A stretch of DNA of 57,500 nucleotides from Adiantum capillus-veneris (Eukaryota; Streptophyta; Polypodiopsida; Polypodiales; Pteridaceae). Both the position numbers and the translations under genes were made by a program. The DNA is taken from positions 154,252,793-154,310,292 of the forward strand of contig CM043958.1 in NCBI GenBank assembly GCA_014529385.2, given 5' to 3'. Every line of letters starts with the position of its first letter. Position 1 is the stretch's first letter. A model generated the notes under the pieces. That model saw only the letters and a program-made list of their open reading frames with translations. It had not been told where the DNA came from and searched no databases. Below, one piece after another: positions 22,852-34,800 of this stretch.

Positions 22852-25800
22852 ACGTGTCAAGCCACTGAAGATCCTAGCCGACTTGCATATCCTCGCCGAG
22901 GGGTCTAAACCCTAGACATACCAACTTAAAGATTCTTGCCGAGTGGCCCAAACTTAAAGATGTAATAGAATCAAAAATCCTAGCCCCCAACAACTTATCG
23001 AACCGGTCGAGGGGCCTAAACCCTTAGGATAAAGCAAGACTCACATACACACTCAAAAATTGCGCAAGGGCTGCTAACGTGGCATGCTATACAGAATCCT
23101 AGGTTTTGTGTTGGCTGCTATTGGCATTGCAACAATCAAGGACAGTCCTCTGGGCAAAGGTTTTTGGACCAATTGCTTTTACAAACCACTGCCTTTCATG
23201 TAACTATTTTGCATGGCCAAGGGTGTCACCAGGAGGTGTATTTTTCCTGTTGCCTTCCGTAAATAAGTATTTAGATATATTTATTTTATTTTTACTTGTT
23301 TGTCCCAAAACCCTTGAAAAGGTGCAAGTGGACATTGCATGGCCAGTGTGAAACGGTTGCAACCAAATGGGTTTCTCACATCGGGGATTTAGGTCGGTCA
23401 GACAGGGACTGCCCGGGCCAGTTAGCACTGAATTCTGATGAGTATGGAAGCTCGTGTGCGCCAAACTGGAATTTGGGCCACTCGTCAAGTCACTGCAACT
23501 TTATAAGTTGAAAGGGGCCAGTAAATTAACCCACATTGTAGATGTTGGTCAAATGGTAGTCTTCAATGATGGTCAGGAGACCGATAGGGACGCAATGGAA
23601 GCATCTCCTAAAATTTAGGGAACTGCTATTTTTGACCGGAAAATGTGTTCGCGTCATTACCTCTGGAATGACAAGGGGAACATTTTATTGCTTTGTTGCC
23701 AAGTCAACTGACGCACCAGTTGAGATATTTTTAGCAGGGAAAGCCCAAACTCGGATACTGGGCGACGTGTCAACCTGTGAGCGATTCTGCCACTCTGGGA
23801 GGCAAAAACGAGCTGCATATCAACAAAGGGGGCGCCATTTTCAGCCTCAGGTGGATTGTAGTAGGTACAGAAGCTATGGAATGCTTACCTTGCCCTCTAT
23901 GCACAGTATGGTGACGGGAGTGATGCCCCACACGCTACATACTGCTCTCTTTCTCCCCTACGTACAGTATGTTATGCCCCACTAGTGGGCTTCTCATTTG
24001 ACCTATGTACAGTTCTGGGGGTTTATGCGCGTTTGCCAAGGCAAGAGCCTTCTGAACAGGAACCGGATTAGCTAATTGCTAATACCCCACAGGTATGCAC
24101 AGTTCCATCACGAAAGATTGCGAGTTTCGAGAGTTTTCTCGCGTGAAAACTCGTCCAATTCACAAGGGAACTGTCCCATTGCGTGCGGGAGCCCTTGGGA
24201 CACGCGTAGGCGTGTTCGCTCCGCTAAAAACGATCCGAAACAGGGAATTACAGCCTGCTTTGTTTTTCTGCAGGTTTAGAGTTTCGCACCTAAACTGCAA
24301 GGGAACATCGGGGGAGCCTCCTGAGAGCCTTGGGATGCGTGTACAAGCTTTTGGGCTCCCGGCAGTGAAAAACAGAGAATTATAGCCCACTGAATTTCTG
24401 TGACAGCTCACCAGAAAGCTTCCAGATATCGAGGGAATCCGTCCTAGACAGGTGTTTTTGACCTACAGGGGTTTTTGCGCCGTTATGTTGTGGAAATCCG
24501 GTCGAAAACCTGCGTTTTCAGCCCTCGCCAGGTTTGGACAGCTTTGTGAAAGCTTGTGCTAAGTGGTCGGATCGTCTACCTTAATTTGAATAAAGAAATA
24601 CCTAAAGGGGCGCCAGTCTTTGGGGCCTACAGGGTGTCGGTCTCGTGTGCGCAGTGACATTCTAGTCGCTGGACGCAACTGTGTTCTCTTCCCTTCTCAG
24701 TGCTCTGTGCAAAGTTAACAGGTAATTGAAATAGAACCGCCCTCTAAGTTGTACGGGCCGGTTATATGGTTCCATCGACGGGATAGTCACTTTTTCTTGG
24801 GATCTTCCTCACATGGCACAGAGAAAATTCCTTCAACTCTTCAAGAAGAGGACAGGTTGTTTAGAACTCAACTGCATTGTTGCATGGACATGTTTCAGCA
24901 GTTGGCTAACAATCCCAAGGATGCAGGAATTCTTACAGGCTCCGACACAGGGTTTTTAGCCTCCTACACAGGGCATGACTGAGCCGTTGCAGGCAAAGGA
25001 GATTTCCAATGCGCAGAGGACTCATGATGCTCGAGGGAAAGCCCATGTGGTTGAGCAACTAGCGGTGTCCAATGATCCAAAGCAACTTGCTTTAGCTTGA
25101 CAGGAACCGTTTGTGAATGGTCAAGGGAGCAATGAACAGGCTATGCGTCAAACCCTTCCATTACCTAATACTTATCCTGGTTATTTTGGAGGTGGTTCAG
25201 TGTTTCAAGCTATGGCTGGACCTTCCACAGGTTATATGCCAGGGAATGTGTTCGGGACAATGCAAACAGGCATAGGTAACCCTATGTATGCGAACATGGG
25301 TGTCCAACCAAGTTTTCAGGGTGCCTATGGCCAGTTTCGAGTGCCTGGAACACAATTTGGTATGGCTGGATTTTCGCAGCCATACGTACAAAATGCAGAT
25401 ATGACAGGGAAAACAGTTGATGCGAGTGCTGGAATGAACACTCATGGAGCACCACTGCTACAGGCACCTGTTTATGATAATGTGGCTCCTTTGAGTCAGC
25501 CTAAGGATTACAAGGAAGGTGGGCAGGGAGTGAAGTTTGAAACTTTCAGAGGAACTGAGGACCAATTAAAGGCTTTGACCTTCATACAGCAGTTCGATGC
25601 AGCTTATGCTGGAGGAAACTTCACGGAATCTTCAAAGATACGCAAGGCTGCCACTTTCTTGAAAGGAAATGCGCTCCAATGGTGGACCGCATTGTTGAAC
25701 CAGGGTCAAGCCCCAACAACGTGGGTCCAATTCAAACAGCTTTTTGCGCCTGCATTGTTGACAAACACTTTTGAAGTGGATGTGATGACAGAATGGCACG

Positions 25801-28800
25801 AGTTGAATGCTAAACAGTGTCCGAATTTGGAAGAGTACAATAAACAGTTTTGGGCCGCACTGTTGCCAGTCACCTCTTAAAGGTTTGTGTCATTGTCAGA
25901 ACAGATTGAGAAGTACTGTTGCAAATTGCCCAAGAAAATCAAGGACTACTGCACAAAGACTATCGTCATGAATATGTTTCAGTTGATAGAGAATGCAAGA
26001 GTGGCCAGCAATCTGTCGAAGGGAGATTCCGATGGATTTAATAGCCACAAGAAAGGGTCCCAGGGCAAACAGTTTTCAGCCAAGGGCAATGTTGCAGCAA
26101 AGCCTTCTGAGCCTCCCACAAAGAAGCCCTCCACTAAAGAAGGTGATACGTCCAAGAAGCAGTCTAAATCTTCTTCGGAACGAGGACAAGGACAAAAAAG
26201 GCATTTTTCTGGCAAAACTTTTCAAGAAAGGAAAGCTCTTAGGGACGCCAAGAAATGCTACATTTGTGAACAGGAAGGACACTTTGCAAATGAGAGCCCA
26301 CAGAAGAAGTCACAGGATAAGGATGATAAGTCAGACCATAAAGGGAAGAAGCCAAAGCCGAGTGCAAGACTTGTTCCAGATTTGATTGGAGATCAGTCAA
26401 ACACAGATGCCACGGAGCTGTGCAGAGCTTGGGGCAAAGTTAGAGACCAGACAGTGCTGGTTTTCTTTGATCCAGGAGCCCGTGCAAATTTCATATCACC
26501 AGAATTGGCATCAAAGTTGGGCATTCGTGCAGAGGAGATGGGTATGACAGGCGAAGCAGGTTTGGCATGCCCAAGACATTCAGAGCCTGTTACTCCCATT
26601 CTGGGAAAGCTTCGTCTGCACATTCAGAGCTATGTGGATGCGGAAGAATTTCATATTATGCTGCTTGAGGGCTGTGATGTGTTATTGGGTATCCCATGGT
26701 GTTACAGGTTGCATGCTACGGCGGATATTTACAACAAAAAGATTACCCTTGTACATAGAGGAAAGACTCATGTCCTTGATGTAAAGCTTAAAGGCGAGTC
26801 TGTTCCAGTTGTTTCTGCTTCTACTATTTCATCTGTAATAAAGAATCATCTTTCTGCGTACTTGATCTTTGCAAAAGAAGTACCTCAAGTTGTATCTAAT
26901 TTGTCTACCTTAGATAAAGACAGGTCAACTTTTTTGAGTGGTTTCAGTGATTGTTTTTCGGACTCTTTGCAAGGGGAGTTACCTCCTGAGAGACCTGAGG
27001 ATCATACTATAGATCTTGTGCCAGGTTCTAGTCCACCGAATAGACCACCATACAGGGTTAGTGCAGCCCAGCAGAAAGAGATTATGGGTCAGGTCAACGA
27101 GCTTTTAGAGAAGGGGCTGATTCAGCCCAGTTCATCCCCTTTTTGTTCGCCTGTACTCTTAGTGCAGAAGAAGGATGGTTCATGGTGCATGTGCATTGAC
27201 TATCGCGCCTTTAATAAGAATACCATCAAGAACAGGTTCCCCATACCGAGGATAGATGACATTCTTGATCGGCTTGAGGGAGCGTCATTGTTTACAAGAA
27301 TAGACCTAAAGAGCGGGTATCATCAGATACGCATTAGACCAGAAGATGTCCATAAGACTGCGTTCAGGACAACATTTGATCTCTATGAGTTTCTTGTCAT
27401 GCCATTTGGTCTCACAAATGCTCTTGCCACATTTAATAGAATGATGGACAGAATTTTTAGACCACATAGAAACTTCGTGGGTACCTTCTTTGATGACATG
27501 ATTGTCTACTCAAAGTCTAAAGAGGAGCATAGGGATCACTTGCCTGCAGTTTTCAATGAGCTACGCAAGAAGAGGCTACTCATCAATGCGAAGAAAAGTG
27601 AGCTCTTTTTGCAAGAAATTCACTTCCTTGGGCACATTGTTTCAAAGGATGGGGTACGCATGGATCCCGCTAAAGTGGAAGCAATTAGGTCATGGCTAGA
27701 CTTCAAGTCCGTACATGACATTCAAAGCTTTCTAGGCTTATGTTCCTATTACAGGAGGTTCATCCGAAATTTTGCTGAGATTGCTTCTCCACTCCATGCA
27801 CTGCAAGGAAAAGGAGTTACTTTCAAGTGGACAGCCAAGGAAATTTTAGCGTTCAAACACTTGAAAGAGAAGCTGACTTCAGATCCGGTAATTATTTTGC
27901 CAGATCTTTCTAAACCTTTTGTGGTTCAATGTGATGCGTGTGGCCATAGTCTTGGTGCAGTTCTAATGCAGAATGGCCGAGTAGTCGCATATGAGAGCAG
28001 AATTCTTTTGAAGACTGAAAGGAACTTGCAAGTCTATGAGAAAGAATTGTTGGCAGTAATTCATGCTCTCACTAGTTGGAAACACTATTTGCTAGGGGCT
28101 GATTTTGTTGTCCAAACGGATCATCAAACCTTGCGATATTTTCTTACACAGACGAAGTTGTCCGAGAAGCACATGCGATGGGCAAACATCTTGTCAATGT
28201 TCCATTTTCAGATTGTGCATGTGCAAGGGAAAAAGAACGTGGTGGCTGATGCGTTGTCACGAAAGCCCCAAATTTCAGCAGTGTCAATTCCGTACCATTG
28301 TGAACTATACGAAATGAAGACACAATATGCTGAAGATTCAGATTTTGCAAGGATCTATGACCAGCTTGTTGATGGGCAACATCATGAGCACTATATGCTT
28401 AACAATGACTTTCTCATGATGCATGGAAAGTTATGCGTTACTAAACAGTTACGGCCAAAGATTTTGATGGAAAGTCATGCTCCACCTTATGCTGGGCATC
28501 GTGGAATTGATGCGACAGTGAAAGGGGTTGAGGCATTCTTCTATTGGCCAGCTTTGCGTCAAGATGTTGACACATTTGTAAGATCATGCTTAGTATGCCA
28601 AAAAGTCAAATTTGACAGACAAAAGCAACCGGGATTGTTGCAGCCATTGCCGATCCTTGATAGGCCATGGGAAAGTATAGCAATGGACATTATCTTTGAT
28701 CTTCCAAGGACGCAAACAGGAAATGATGGGATTTGGACTATCATTTGTAGGTTCAGTAAGCAGGCCCATTTCATTCCTGTTAGGAAGAAGATAAAGCCAG

Positions 28801-31800
28801 AACACATGGTCAAGATATTCATGAGCAATATCTTTAAATATCATGGGATGCCTCAGTCAATTGTCAGTGACAGGGATCCACGTATGACGAGTCTTTTCTG
28901 GAAGGCATTGTTTGAGAACATGGGCACTACGCTCAAGTTCTCTTCTTCGTTTCATCCGCAAACTGATGGACAGTCAGAAGAGGCAAATTCTACTGTCTTG
29001 GACCTACTCAAATGTTATGTCTCAGAGCACAAGGCAACTTGGGAACACCATCTCCCATTGGTTGAATATGCTTACAATAACACTGTGCATACATCAACAG
29101 GTAAGGCACCATTTGAGATAGTGGAAGGAGGAAAGAAAGTCCCACCCATTTTGCAGACTAAGGACAAGATATTTGAGGCAGACAAGTATGTGCAAGATAT
29201 GGATGAAACATACAGAAAGATAAAGATTGCTCTTGAGGAGACTCAGGCTAACCAAAAGAAAGCTGTTGATCGTCACCGTCGTGAACTTGTGTTTTCACTT
29301 GGTGATTGGGTACTTTTGCGCTTTGAAAAGGCCAAGTTAAGGAAAAGGAAAGGCAAGAAACGCTTGTTTCCTAAGCTCAATATGCGATATTATGGTCCTT
29401 TTCAGATTTCAGAAAAGATCAGCGATGTAGCTTACAGGTTAAAGCTACCAGAAGGCTGGAAAATACATAATGCTTTTCATGTCAGCCTTCTAAGGCCCTT
29501 TGTTGGTGATGTGCCAGAGAATATGCTTGATGAGGAACAACCCGAAGTGGAAGAATTGGATGAAATACTTGTTCCTGAACAGATATTGGCACATAAAGAA
29601 AGAAAGGTTAGAGGAAAGGTTGCAAGACGCTATTTGGTGAAGTTCAAGAACTATCCATCATTAGATGCCAAATGGATGGAAGAGTCTGAATTGCTTGATT
29701 CACCTCAGCTATTGCAATTGTATCGTGAAGCCTTTCAAATGGAACCCACAGTGACTTGATGCAGCCTTTTTGGAGAAAGGCAAGAGCATGGTTCATGATG
29801 CTCAAGAGAGTAGTTAAGCAATTGTATCTACTCTTTCCATACAGAATTTAGCTAGAGAAGTTTGTGCTCAAGAGTACAGTAGAAGACTTCTATGCTTGAT
29901 ATATGTGTCGTAGCCAGGTTGGTGGGATTGTTTAATCGTCCAACACTACATTTCCGGAAGCATGTATATCTTGGATTCCCATCATAGAATATATGTGATA
30001 ACAGGAGATATCTGCATGTATTATTGGCATGCAAGCGAGGTCGCTTGCAGTATTTCGAGGGTGGGGTGTGTCACCAGGAGGTGTATTTTTCCTGTTGCCT
30101 TCCGTAAATAAGTATTAGATATATTTATTTTATTTTTACTTGTTTGTCCCAAAACCCTTGAAAAGGTGCAAGTGGACATTGCATGACCAGTGTGAGACGG
30201 CTGCAGCCAAATGGGTTTCTCACATCGGGGATTTAGGTCGGTCAGACAGGGACTGCCCGGGCCAGTTAGCACTGAATTCTGATGAGTATGGAAGCTCGTG
30301 TGCGCCAAACTGGAATTTGGGCCACTCGTCAAGTCACTGCAACTTTATAAGTTGAAAGGGGCCAGTAAATTAACCCACATTGTAGATGTTGGTCAAATGG
30401 TAGTCTTCAATGATGGTCAGGAGACCGATAGGGACGCAATGGAAGCATCTCCTAAAATTTAGGGAACTGCTATTTTTGACCAAAAAATGTGTTCGCGTCA
30501 TTAGCTCTGGAATGACAAGGGGAACATTTTATTGCTCTGCTGCCAAGTCAACTGACGCACCAGGTGAGATATTTTTAGCAGGGAAAGCCCAAACTCGGAA
30601 ACTGGGCGACGTGTCAGCCTGTGAGCAATTCTGCCACTCTGGGAGGCAAAAACGAGCTGCATATCAACAAAGGGGACACCATTTTCAGCCTCAGGTGGAT
30701 TGTAGCAGGTACAAAAGCTACGGAATGCTTACCTTGCCCTCTATGCACAGTATGGTGACGGGAGTGATGCCCCGCACGCTACATACTGCTCTCTTTCTCC
30801 CCTACGTACAGTATGTTATGCCCCACTAGTGGGCTTCTCATTTGACCTATGTACAATTCTGGGGGTTTATGCGCGTTTGCCAAGGCAAGAGCCTTCTGAA
30901 CAGGAACCGGATTAGCTAATTGCTAATCCCCCACAGGTACGCACAGTTTCATCACGAACGATTGCGAGTTTGAAGAGTTTTCTCGCGTGAAAACTCGTCC
31001 AATTCACAGGGGAACTGTCCCATTGCGTGCGGGAGCCCTTGGGACACGCGTAGGCGTGTTCGCTCCACTAAAAACGATCCGAAACAGGGAATTACAGGCT
31101 GCTGTGTTTTTCTACAAGTTTAGGGTTTCGCACCTAAACTGCAAGGGAACATCGGGGGAGCCTCGTGAGAACCTTGGGATGCGTGTACAAGCTTTTGGGC
31201 TCCCGGCAGTGAAAAACAGAGAATTACAGCCCGCTGAATTTCTGTGACAGCTCACCAGAAAGCTTCCAGATATCGAGGGAATCTGTCCTAGACAGGTGTT
31301 TATGACCTACAGGGGTTTTTGCGCCGTTATGCTCTCGAAATCCGGTCGAAAACCTGCGTTTTCAGCCCTCGCCAGGTTTGGACAGCTTTGTGAAAGCTTG
31401 TGCTAAGTGGTCGGATCGTCTACCTTAATTTGAATAAAGAAATACCTAAAGGGGCGCCAGTCTTTGGAGCCTACAAGGTGTCGGTCTCGTGTGCGCAGTG
31501 ACATTCTAGTCGCTGGACGCAACTGTGTTCTCTTCCCTTCTCAGTGCTCTGTGCAAAGTTAACAGGTAATTGAAATAGTACCGCCCTCTACGTTGTACGG
31601 GCCGGTTATAAAGGGCCTCTAAATATGTGCTATCAGCTCACTCTCTAGCATTCTATCCGCAAGAGATGCAAAGCCGAGCCGCAAGTGTTGTACCTTGTTG
31701 AAGCAATATAAAGAAATATTGAAAGGGGAGCCACACTTTGGGGCCAATGCACTCTGGGGGTGGAACTACGCCACTCGTGTCTCGTGTGAAGTTTCTCTCT

Positions 31801-34800
31801 TTCACTTCATTTGTTTGAAGTTCCAAACCTCTCTCTCATTCTATTCTTTTCAGCTAGCACGTGGTGCTCGTTCCATTACACTCTGTCACAAGGACATGGC
31901 AGCCGCTAACCTTAGTTGTTGGTTTCTTTCCAATGATTTTCGTTTAATTTTTGAGACCCTCTCTTCAAAGTTGAAAATGATCGAACATTGTATGGCCAGT
32001 GTGAAACAAAAGTTTCACCTGCGGACGGGAAGTTGGTCGGCACTGGAATTCCAGTAGCAAACAGGTGTCTAGGCTCAGCTCAAAGTCTTCTAGGTCCCTC
32101 GCCGCACTTAATAAGTTGGTGGATACTAGGAAACTAACTCAATGGAGGCAGAGTGCCACGTGGGATCAGCAAGAGAAAATCAACCGAGAGCTGGGCTACA
32201 TTGCATTTTTGGACGTGGTCCTAGTGGTGAGAGATGGTCAGATGACCCCTTAGAGTCCAATGGAAGTATCTCCTAAAATTTAGAGAATTTCTATTTTGGG
32301 CCATGAAATCTGTTTGCGTCGTTAGCTTCAAAATGACAAGGGGAACATTTTATTACTCTGTCGTCAAGTCAACTGAGCAACCGGCTGGTCAACTAAGCAA
32401 CCGGCTGAACCGGAAGGTACAAAACAGGAAAACCATGCATGAGTGCCACTTGGCACATTTTTGGGCATTTTTCACCTTGAGGGAGAGTGAAGTGTTGAAA
32501 TAAACGTGGGGGCGGCATTTTTCATCCGCATGGTGGATTGTTGCAGGTACCAAAGCTATTGTGTGCAAGCTTTCCCTCTCATGTACAGTGTAGTGCAAAA
32601 GTGATGTCTTGCACACTCTACATTGCTCTCTCTCTCTCTCTCCCCTACATGCAGTAACGTGATGCCCCACAAGAGGGCTCTTCATTTGACCCATCTACAG
32701 TTGTGAGGTCTTATGCTTCTGCGCCGAGGCAAGAGCCTCTTTGAGAAGGAACAGGAGTAGCTAACTGCTACTGCAAGAGCAGGCACCGGTGAGGGTGATA
32801 ACCTCACCTTACAGGTGCATTTTCAGCTCTGGTTATGCGCTGTTTTTGGACTGTTTTGTAGCCGTATGGATGCCAGAAGCATTGGGAACAGTGCCCCACT
32901 ATCAGAGGACAGTTCCGGGACTGTTTAGGGCTGAAAACAGGGTAAAAACCAGTAAATACAGCGGGCTGTAATTGCTGTTTTTGGGCTGAAAAACGAGGGT
33001 TTACGTCTTTGGAAAATAGTTCCAAGAGGGGGATTTGTTCAGGACGAGTTTTGGGGCTGTTATGCTGCCAAAATTTTGCCAGAACAAGTGTGATCTAGTT
33101 GGATACAGGTGAAGATCCCCAGGACTCTAATTTTGTAACTTTATCCTCTAAAGGAATAAAGAAATACCGATAGGGGCACCATTTTTTGGGGCCTACGTGT
33201 TGTCGGCGTCTGCTCGGAGCATTCTAGCTTCCGAGCCGTGTGTGTTGAAGTATCAATTCCTGCAAAGTTTCTCTGTGTCCTAAAGTCTAAATTAACGTTT
33301 CGGGTGAAAGCCAAAGTCTACCACCCTACGGGCCGGTTTCATGGTTCTGTCATCGGGACAGAATCACTTTTTCCTCAAGAAGTGAGCCTCGGTTGGTTTG
33401 ATGAAAACACAGAGTACAGGAACGAGGGATTACACAATGGCCGACAAAGGGAAGGGTATTATGGAAGAGGGTTCCTCTTCGAAGGAGAGGCAGGAAATTC
33501 CTACAGTGTTCGAGGTTGGCAAAGAGTTCACGGCCACGTCTGTCTGTACCTCCTGTTGATGTGAATGCTCCCCCAATGCGGTTACTATGGGCCTTTTCAA
33601 GTACTTGATAAGATCAGCGATGTTGCTTACAGGCTGAAATTGCCTGACGCTTGGAAGATTCGTAATGTGTTTCATGTGAGTCTTCTAAGACCCTTCGTGG
33701 TTGATGTGCCAATAGATATGCCAGATAAGGACTAGCCAAAATTTGAGGAACTTGATGAAATTTTGGTTCCTGAGCAGATTTTGGCACATTGGGAAAGAAA
33801 GGTTAAGGGACGGGTTACAAGAAACTATTTGGTGAAGTTCAAGAACTATCCACCTATGGATGCAAAGTGGATGGAAGAGCATGAACTGTCAGGGTCACCA
33901 AATGTATTGCAGCTTTACCTTGAGGCCTTTGAGTTACAGCCTATGTATGCCCCAACACAATGTGTGCAAAGGAGGGGTAATGATAGCGCTAGTATATCAA
34001 GGATTAAGTGTAATAGAACTGTGCATCGCTCTTTAAGTGTTAAACGTATATAATGTTCACTTTTATCATAGATGGAAATGACAAATGTATGAAGGTCTCA
34101 TTCCGGCATTTGTCTCTATGTCTTATGATCTTTCTTGCGGATACATGCGATGATAAAAGAGTGCTAACAACACAAGATCATCAATGGCATGTATTTATGG
34201 TATGCAATCGAGGACGTTTGCCATTTCAAGAGGGGTGTATGTCACGAGGACGTGGCAACTGCTAACCTTAGTAGTTCGTTTCTTTCCGATGATTTTCGTT
34301 TAATTTTTGAGACCCTCTTTTTGAAGTTGCAAATGGCCGGACATTGTACGGCCAGTGTGAAACAATAGTTCACCCGCAGAGAAGTGGTCACCACTCGAAT
34401 TCCAGTAGTAAAAGGGTGTCTAGGCTCAGTTCAAAGTCATCCAGTTCCCCTTGCCGCACTTAATAAGTTGGTAGATACTGGGAAACTAACTCAACGGAGG
34501 CACAGTGCAAAGGTGGGGTCACCATGAGAAAATCAACCGAGAACTAGGCTACATTACATTTTTGGTCCTAGTGGTGAAAGATGGTCACATGATCAGTGAG
34601 AATCCAATGGAAGTATCTCCTAAAATTTAGGAAACTGCTATTTTGGGCCACGAAATCTGTTCCTGTCATTAGCTTCAGAATGACAAGGGCAACATTTGAT
34701 TACTCAGCCGCTAAGTCAATTGAGCAACCTATTGAAATATTTTTAGACCGGAAGGTACAAAACGGGAAAACCATGCATGAGTGCCACTTGGCACATTTTT

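Larger units (their letters stand above)
23224..31610 (+). mobile_element. Ty3-B: full-length Ty3 chromovirus
   Basis: 8387 bp with two LTRs of 1543 and 1542 bp, a candidate primer site, gag, a long pol, and a purine-rich tract before the 3' LTR. Flanking AAGGG occurs at 23219-23223 and 31611-31615, a perfect 5 bp target duplication; copy 1 of the D block shows the same site uninterrupted (15357-15361). LTRs begin TGTCACC and end GGTTATA (TG...TA rather than TG...CA). By eye I count about 45-50 differences between LTRs, near 3%, so insertion is old but later than D-block duplication. Pol is open but gag has stops and frame changes, so autonomy is doubtful. Confidence 0.96.

Noticed and set aside
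23566-23985. 139-codon ORF in LTR-B, also open at 30410-30829
   Set aside because: Both are the same LTR position; no motif, several amino-acid differences without an evident constraint, and no sign that LTRs encode proteins in this group.
26076-29276. Several 60-90 codon minus-strand ORFs within Ty3-B pol
   Set aside because: Shadows of the long pol frame.
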